Source: Calothrix sp. NIES-2100
GTDB lineage: Bacteria; Cyanobacteriota; Cyanobacteriia; Cyanobacteriales; Nostocaceae
DNA: 64,000 nt
Assembly (NCBI RefSeq): GCF_002368195.1
Contig: NZ_AP018178.1
Location: 7,266,645-7,330,644, forward strand
Direction: 5' to 3'
A program made the translations under genes and the position numbers. The notes under the pieces were generated by a model. That model was not told where the DNA came from and did no database searches. It saw only the letters and a program-made list of their open reading frames with translations. Of the stretch, positions 60,171-64,000 are shown one piece after another (the first letter of the stretch is position 1; each line of letters starts with the position of its first letter).

Positions 60171-62000
60171 TTAACTTAACAGCAAACGCAGTATGTCGAA
60201 GAATAGTGAGTGAGATTTTTCATGGCTTACAACAACACGAAACCCGATGTAGAGGTTATGGTTATCTGCCGGGTTATAAATACGATTAGCACTGCGACAG
60301 TATCCTGGAACATTGTACCAAGAACCACCGCGTAGTAGAGGAAATTTAACCATTTCACTAGTTAACCAAGCACTACCATCAGTGGGTGCGCCTTGGTAAT
60401 TTTCATGATAATTATCTTGACACCATTCCCATAGATTACCGTGCATATCGTATAAACCAAAAGCGTTGGGAGGAAAACTACCTATTGATGTTGTTTGTTG
60501 ACGATATTGACCTTTTGGCGCAGAAGCGTATGCATATTTTCCATCGTAGTTGGCTAAGTCAGTGGTAATAGTTTCACCAAAATAAAAAGGTGTAGTAGTT
60601 CCAGCACGACAAGCATATTCCCATTCTGATTCACTGGGTAGTCGATAGGTGCGTCCTGTTTTCTGGCTTAACTTTTGACAGAATTCTACAGCATCATTCC
60701 AACTCACTTGTTCTACAGGACCTTTATCACCTTTAAATTTGGAGGGATTACTACCCATAATTGCTTGATACTGTTCTTGGGTGACTTGATATTTACCCAT
60801 GAAGAACCCAGGAACTGAAACTTTATGCTGTGGTTTTTCGCGATTTTCTCCTTCTCCTGGCGGTGAACCCATCATAAATGTACCACCAGGAATTGATACC
60901 ATTTCCAGAATCACGCCATTTCCTAAGTCTTCTTCAAAGAAGTTTGCACTACGTCGGTTACGGCTAATTTGTTTACCTGTTGCGTCTACTGTTATGACAT
61001 CAAATTCAAAAGTTTTGAGGGATAAAGTATTACTGGGTTGAACAGGAGTAGATTGAGGTGGTGGAATCGCTGGAATTGTTTTGTTAGAATTCAAATCTTC
61101 TAAAACTTCTGTGGCTGATTGATATCTTTCCCTAGCCAAGTGTTTCAGCAACTTATCGAGTATTTGTCCTAACTCGTCGCTGATAGTCGTACCTTTTTCC
61201 TGTAACCGTTCTCGCCATAACCATTCGGCATTATAAGCATCATACAGGCGATCGCTCAAATTCCCATTGACATCTGTTAAAGCCAAGCATTGAGTTAACA
61301 ACCGCGCACAAGTCGCACCTAAAGCATATAAATCGCTGGCTGGGGAAGCATATCCATTCATTTGCTCGCTAGGAGCATAACCAATAGTATAAATTCCTGT
61401 GGCTTGTCTAGCTAAACTGGTTTGGGTTACTTGTTTGGCACCACCAAAGTCAATGAGAACAAGTTTGCCGTCTTGTTGCCGACGGATGATATTTTCTGGT
61501 TTAATATCCCGATGAATAACGTTGCGATCGTGGATGAATTGTAGAACTGGCAATAAATCAGCTAAAAGTTGGCGAATTTGTTCTTCACTAAATGCTTGTT
61601 GCTGAACTTTTGTTAATAAAGTCTCTCCGGGAATGAATTCTTGTACCAAACACAAGCTTGAGCCTTGTTCAAAGTAAGCTAACAATCTGGGAATTTGCGG
61701 GTGATTTTCTCCGAGTTCATAAAGGCGTTTTGCTTCTTGTTTAAATAATTCTGCTGCTTTATTGAGTGCTGCTGTTCCGGAAACTTGGGGGAAAAATTGT
61801 TTGATGACACAAACATCATCAAATTTATTGGTATCTTCTGCTGTGTAAGTTCTGCCAAATCCACCTTCGCCTAAAAGTTTCAAAATGCGATAGCGGTTTC
61901 CTAAAAGTTTACCAAAGTTGCTTTGTCCGCAACTCGTGCAAAATTTATTGCTATCAGGGTTGAAGGGATTTGAGCAATTGGGATTTTGGCAGATTTGCAT
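60171..62000 (-). CDS. Ser/Thr kinase fused to FGE-like (SUMF1) domain
   Basis: The 609-residue protein starts with a zinc ribbon (CQNPNCSNPF, FCTSCGQ; residues 3-24). A Hanks-type kinase follows (about 35-300: LLGEGGFGRTYTAED, VIKQFFP, HRDIKPENII, DFGGAKQV), then a linker and a C-terminal formylglycine-generating-enzyme fold (about 360-595: EMVSIPGGTFMMGSP, FFMGKYQVTQEQYQAIMG, RLPSESEWEYACRAGT, LLRGGSWYNVPGYC). In true FGE two Cys six bases of sequence apart (C-x4-C) bind copper. Here only the second Cys of that pair is present (GGSWYNVPGYC), so formylglycine production is doubtful. A paralogue lies immediately upstream on the same strand. Confidence 0.9.
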   Translation of the reverse strand: MQICQNPNCSNPFNPDSNKFCTSCGQSNFGKLLGNRYRILKLLGEGGFGRTYTAEDTNKFDDVCVIKQFFPQVSGTAALNKAAELFKQEAKRLYELGENHPQIPRLLAYFEQGSSLCLVQEFIPGETLLTKVQQQAFSEEQIRQLLADLLPVLQFIHDRNVIHRDIKPENIIRRQQDGKLVLIDFGGAKQVTQTSLARQATGIYTIGYAPSEQMNGYASPASDLYALGATCARLLTQCLALTDVNGNLSDRLYDAYNAEWLWRERLQEKGTTISDELGQILDKLLKHLARERYQSATEVLEDLNSNKTIPAIPPPQSTPVQPSNTLSLKTFEFDVITVDATGKQISRNRRSANFFEEDLGNGVILEMVSIPGGTFMMGSPPGEGENREKPQHKVSVPGFFMGKYQVTQEQYQAIMGSNPSKFKGDKGPVEQVSWNDAVEFCQKLSQKTGRTYRLPSESEWEYACRAGTTTPFYFGETITTDLANYDGKYAYASAPKGQYRQQTTSIGSFPPNAFGLYDMHGNLWEWCQDNYHENYQGAPTDGSAWLTSEMVKFPLLRGGSWYNVPGYCRSANRIYNPADNHNLYIGFRVVVSHEKSHSLFFDILRLLLS

Positions 62001-62126
62001 AAATTGGGATGATTGAGATTTTCTGTTTTATAGTTCCCAAAGTTAAAAGCTTATATTAAATAAAATGTGAGTTCGACAGACTTCACCGATGATTCAGGGG
62101 GAAGACTTCTCGCTTATACCGCCATC

Positions 62127-62240
62127 CCGCCGTCACCCTAGAAGGATGCGGCTAATCCTACAAAGCCTGCAAAAGCAGGCTCAATTTCTTTAGCCTGCTT
62201 TTGCAGGCTTTGTAAGGATAGCCCCAGGCTACCGGTTCCT
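62127..62240. repeat. Dispersed hairpin element, copy 3, with long perfect stem
   Basis: It begins CCGTCACCCTAGAAGGATGC like copies 1 and 2. The stem 62159-62181 is a 23-bp perfect match to 62192-62214 (TACAAAGCCTGC... / ...GCAGGCTTTGTA) with a 10-nt loop. With one bulge the pairing continues outward through ATCC/GGAT and GGCTA/TAGCC. Confidence 0.8.
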
Positions 62241-62401
62241 GCGGGCGGTATGTCGGGTAAGCCAGAGAACTTTTTTATCAGCATTCAGGGATAAAACCCA
62301 CCTTTGCCTTCTTCTTTGCACCTCTGCGCCTCTGGGTGAAAAAATCATACCTTCATCTACGCTAAGAATTTCCCGCAGTTATTGAGAATGGTGCAAGATA
62401 T

Positions 62402-62602
62402 CAGTTTACGAATCGCAAAAGTTAGTTTACAAGTCGCAAAACCTAATTTACAAGTGGCAAAAGCTTAATTTACGAATCGCAAAACCTAATTTACGAATCG
62501 CAAAACCTAATTTACAAGTCGCAAAAGTTAGTTTACAAGTCGCAAAAGCTTAATTTACAAGTCGCAAAAGCTTAATTTACGAATCGCAAAAGTTAGTTTA
62601 CA
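62402..62602. repeat. Tandem array of about ten 21-23-bp units
   Basis: Units of the form TTAATTTACGAATCGCAAAACC and AGTTTACAAGTCGCAAAAGTT. The core TTTACRARTCGCAAA is repeated about ten times with two spacings (21 and 23 bp). The last unit decays (TTTACAACTCAGAAG). It is intergenic, upstream of one kinase-FGE gene and downstream of the other. Confidence 0.85.
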
Positions 62603-62790
62603 ACTCAGAAGTACGACTTCTCTTAAGAACTTCCAAGTCAAAAAATATTCCATTGCTATTGTTCACAGTCAACAGTCAACCGTCAACAGTGAACAGTCAA
62701 CAGTCCTCCACTGTATCTGGAGTGGTTCAATATAATATTTTTGCACCGCAGAGGGCGCAGAGACACAGAGGAAAAACGCAAAACTTGATT

Positions 62791-64000
62791 TTAATATGTT
62801 GCTGGGGCAGAAAATACTACCCGAAAACCACAAATCCTCAATCCACCATCGGACTCATTCCAACTGCGACTGGCGCTGCGACAAAGTTCTGCACTGAAAC
62901 TCCAAGAACCACCACGCAGTACGCGGCGATGAATATCACCGCCGTCTTCCCAAACTCTGGCATCTGAAGGGGCGTTATAATAATTGTTGTGCCAAGGATC
63001 GGCGCACCATTCCCAAACTAGCCCGTGCATGTCGTACAATCCAAAGGCGTTGGCGACTTCAAAACTGCCAACATTGGTGGTTTCTTTGCGGTTTTTACTA
63101 TCGCTACCACTACAGCTGACTAACTCAGGAGTGATGGTTTCACCAAAGTGAAAGGATGTGTTGGTTCCAGCGCGACAAGCATATTCCCATTCGGCTTCGC
63201 TGGGTAAACGATAGTCACGTCCGGTTTTTTCGGCTAGTCTGAGACAAAATTCTACAGCTTCATGCCAAGATACATTCTCTACTGGTCGATTTGGGCCTTT
63301 GTTTTTCGATGGGCTGGGATTTAGGGGTTGTTGGACTTTCGGTAAAGCGGCTACGGCTTTCCACTGTGCTTGGGTTACAGGATATTTTCCCATAAAAAAG
63401 GGTTCGACTGTTACTTTGTGTTGGGGACGTTCATCAGCGTCACCTTCAAATTCTGGGGAACCCATCATGAAAGCCCCGCCAGGAATTGATACCATTTCTA
63501 GGGCGATCGCTTTCCCCAATTCTTCGGTAAAATATTGACTATAAAGGCGATCGCGGTTGACTTCTCTACCTGCTGTATCTACTGTAACTACATCAAATTC
63601 AAAGCTTTGTAAAGAAGGTAATGGTTTGATGACTTTTTGTTGTTTTGTCTGTGGTGTTCCCGATAGTAATAGCCGCTGGGAAATTGCCAAAATTTCTGCT
63701 TCTAATGCCGATGTGGTGGTAGATTTTAAATCGTTGAGAACTTCGGTGGCGGTTTGATATCTATCTTTTGGTAAATGTTCCAGCAATTTATCAAGAATTT
63801 TTGCTAACCCAGTGCTAATGGTAATACCATGTTCTTGCAATCGCTCTGTCCATAACCACTGCGCATTCATGGCATCATAAAGATTGTCTTCAATGTGTCC
63901 TTCCATATTTTGGATGGGCAAACATTGAGTTAAAAGACGAACACAAGTTACACCTAAAGCATATAAATCGCTAGCATGACAAGCAAAGCCAGCCATTTGT
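62791..64000 (-). CDS. Second Ser/Thr kinase-FGE fusion, 5' end outside the window
   Basis: About 403 codons of the 3' part are visible. They cover the last third of a Hanks-type kinase domain (SDLYALGVTCVRLLTQCLP), a linker, and an FGE-like domain (EMVSIPGGAFMMGSPEFEG, FFMGKYPVTQAQWKA, RLPSEAEWEYACRAGTNTSFHFGE in parts, RVLRGGSWSFSAELC). As in the neighbouring paralogue, the first of the two catalytic FGE cysteines is replaced (GGSWSFSAELC). The frame stays open to the window edge, so the N-terminal kinase lobe lies beyond it. The two genes are products of a tandem duplication. Confidence 0.88.
   Translation of the reverse strand, partial: QMAGFACHASDLYALGVTCVRLLTQCLPIQNMEGHIEDNLYDAMNAQWLWTERLQEHGITISTGLAKILDKLLEHLPKDRYQTATEVLNDLKSTTTSALEAEILAISQRLLLSGTPQTKQQKVIKPLPSLQSFEFDVVTVDTAGREVNRDRLYSQYFTEELGKAIALEMVSIPGGAFMMGSPEFEGDADERPQHKVTVEPFFMGKYPVTQAQWKAVAALPKVQQPLNPSPSKNKGPNRPVENVSWHEAVEFCLRLAEKTGRDYRLPSEAEWEYACRAGTNTSFHFGETITPELVSCSGSDSKNRKETTNVGSFEVANAFGLYDMHGLVWEWCADPWHNNYYNAPSDARVWEDGGDIHRRVLRGGSWSFSAELCRSASRSWNESDGGLRICGFRVVFSAPATY

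Larger units (their letters stand above)
62001..62790. other. Intergenic region between the two kinase-FGE genes
   Basis: About 790 bp with a large hairpin element (62127-62240), a 21-23-bp tandem repeat array (62402-62602) and short CAGTCAACAGTCAACCGTC repeats (62665-62705). No gene is supported. Confidence 0.6.

Overview
The window comes from a filamentous, heterocyst-forming cyanobacterium of the Nostoc/Anabaena type. HIP1 octamers (GCGATCGC) are scattered throughout. Genes for oxygenic photosynthesis are present: cpcT (phycobilin lyase), psb29/thf1, ndhS and cyanobacterial hemF. So are dispersed palindromic repeats and heptad repeats of the kind common in Nostoc genomes, and a hetF gene preceded by a tandem array of NsiR1-type small RNA genes. 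No phage, integrase or intact insertion sequence was seen, so this reads as ordinary chromosome.

Layout. 0-9.4 kb: a TPR membrane protein, a DUF4327 gene, a PP2C phosphatase / FHA-Ser/Thr kinase pair, a PAS histidine kinase, a 23S pseudouridine synthase and an exported phosphodiester glycosidase. 10-14.5 kb: TPP riboswitch plus thiC, an orphan Phd/YefM antitoxin, DUF4058 and Rpn-type genes, and pyrE. 14.5-23.3 kb: two exported proteins of unknown function, tRNA-Met, a CNNM/CBS membrane protein, queC, a Gfo/Idh/MocA oxidoreductase, DedA, and a ParM-like actin gene with a probable RHH partner. 23.6-32 kb: phosphohexomutase, rdgB, glnB (PII), thiD, a GIY-YIG protein, a membrane-bound subtilase and a thioredoxin-fold protein. 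32.5-37 kb: the NsiR1 array and hetF. 37-48.6 kb: HicB-like protein, DUF2993, ugd and UDP-glucuronate decarboxylase (UDP-glucose to UDP-xylose), a KefB-type antiporter with USP domains, ndhS, rodA, mrp and an SRPBCC protein. 49-55.8 kb: hemF, a STAS protein, cpcT, psb29, a holin-like protein, exbB/exbD and a DUF1232 protein. 55.9-64 kb: a phosphorylase-kinase-alpha-like GH15 protein, an unannotated 44-residue gene, and two tandem Ser/Thr kinase-FGE fusions, the second cut by the window end.

The most striking element is 32.5-34.4 kb. Fourteen direct repeats lie at a strict 132-133 bp period. Read on the minus strand, each has TCCGGA at about -34, a weak -10, a roughly 60-nt transcript beginning GGTAGATGCACC, and a hairpin followed by a T-run. 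This matches the heterocyst-specific sRNA NsiR1 and its HetR-dependent (DIF+) promoters known from Nostoc sp. PCC 7120. The array points away from hetF, so the copy nearest hetF would be antisense to a long hetF leader. The leader also carries an 8-nt stretch complementary to the conserved 5' end of every copy, so both cis and trans control of hetF are possible.

Other points to check are the loss of one catalytic cysteine in both FGE domains, the actin/RHH cassette, two orphan antitoxins, a three-copy hairpin element and a repeat array that contains the rdgB start codon. Limits: no searches or folding programs were run. Family assignments rest on recognisable motifs, and start codons were chosen by eye.
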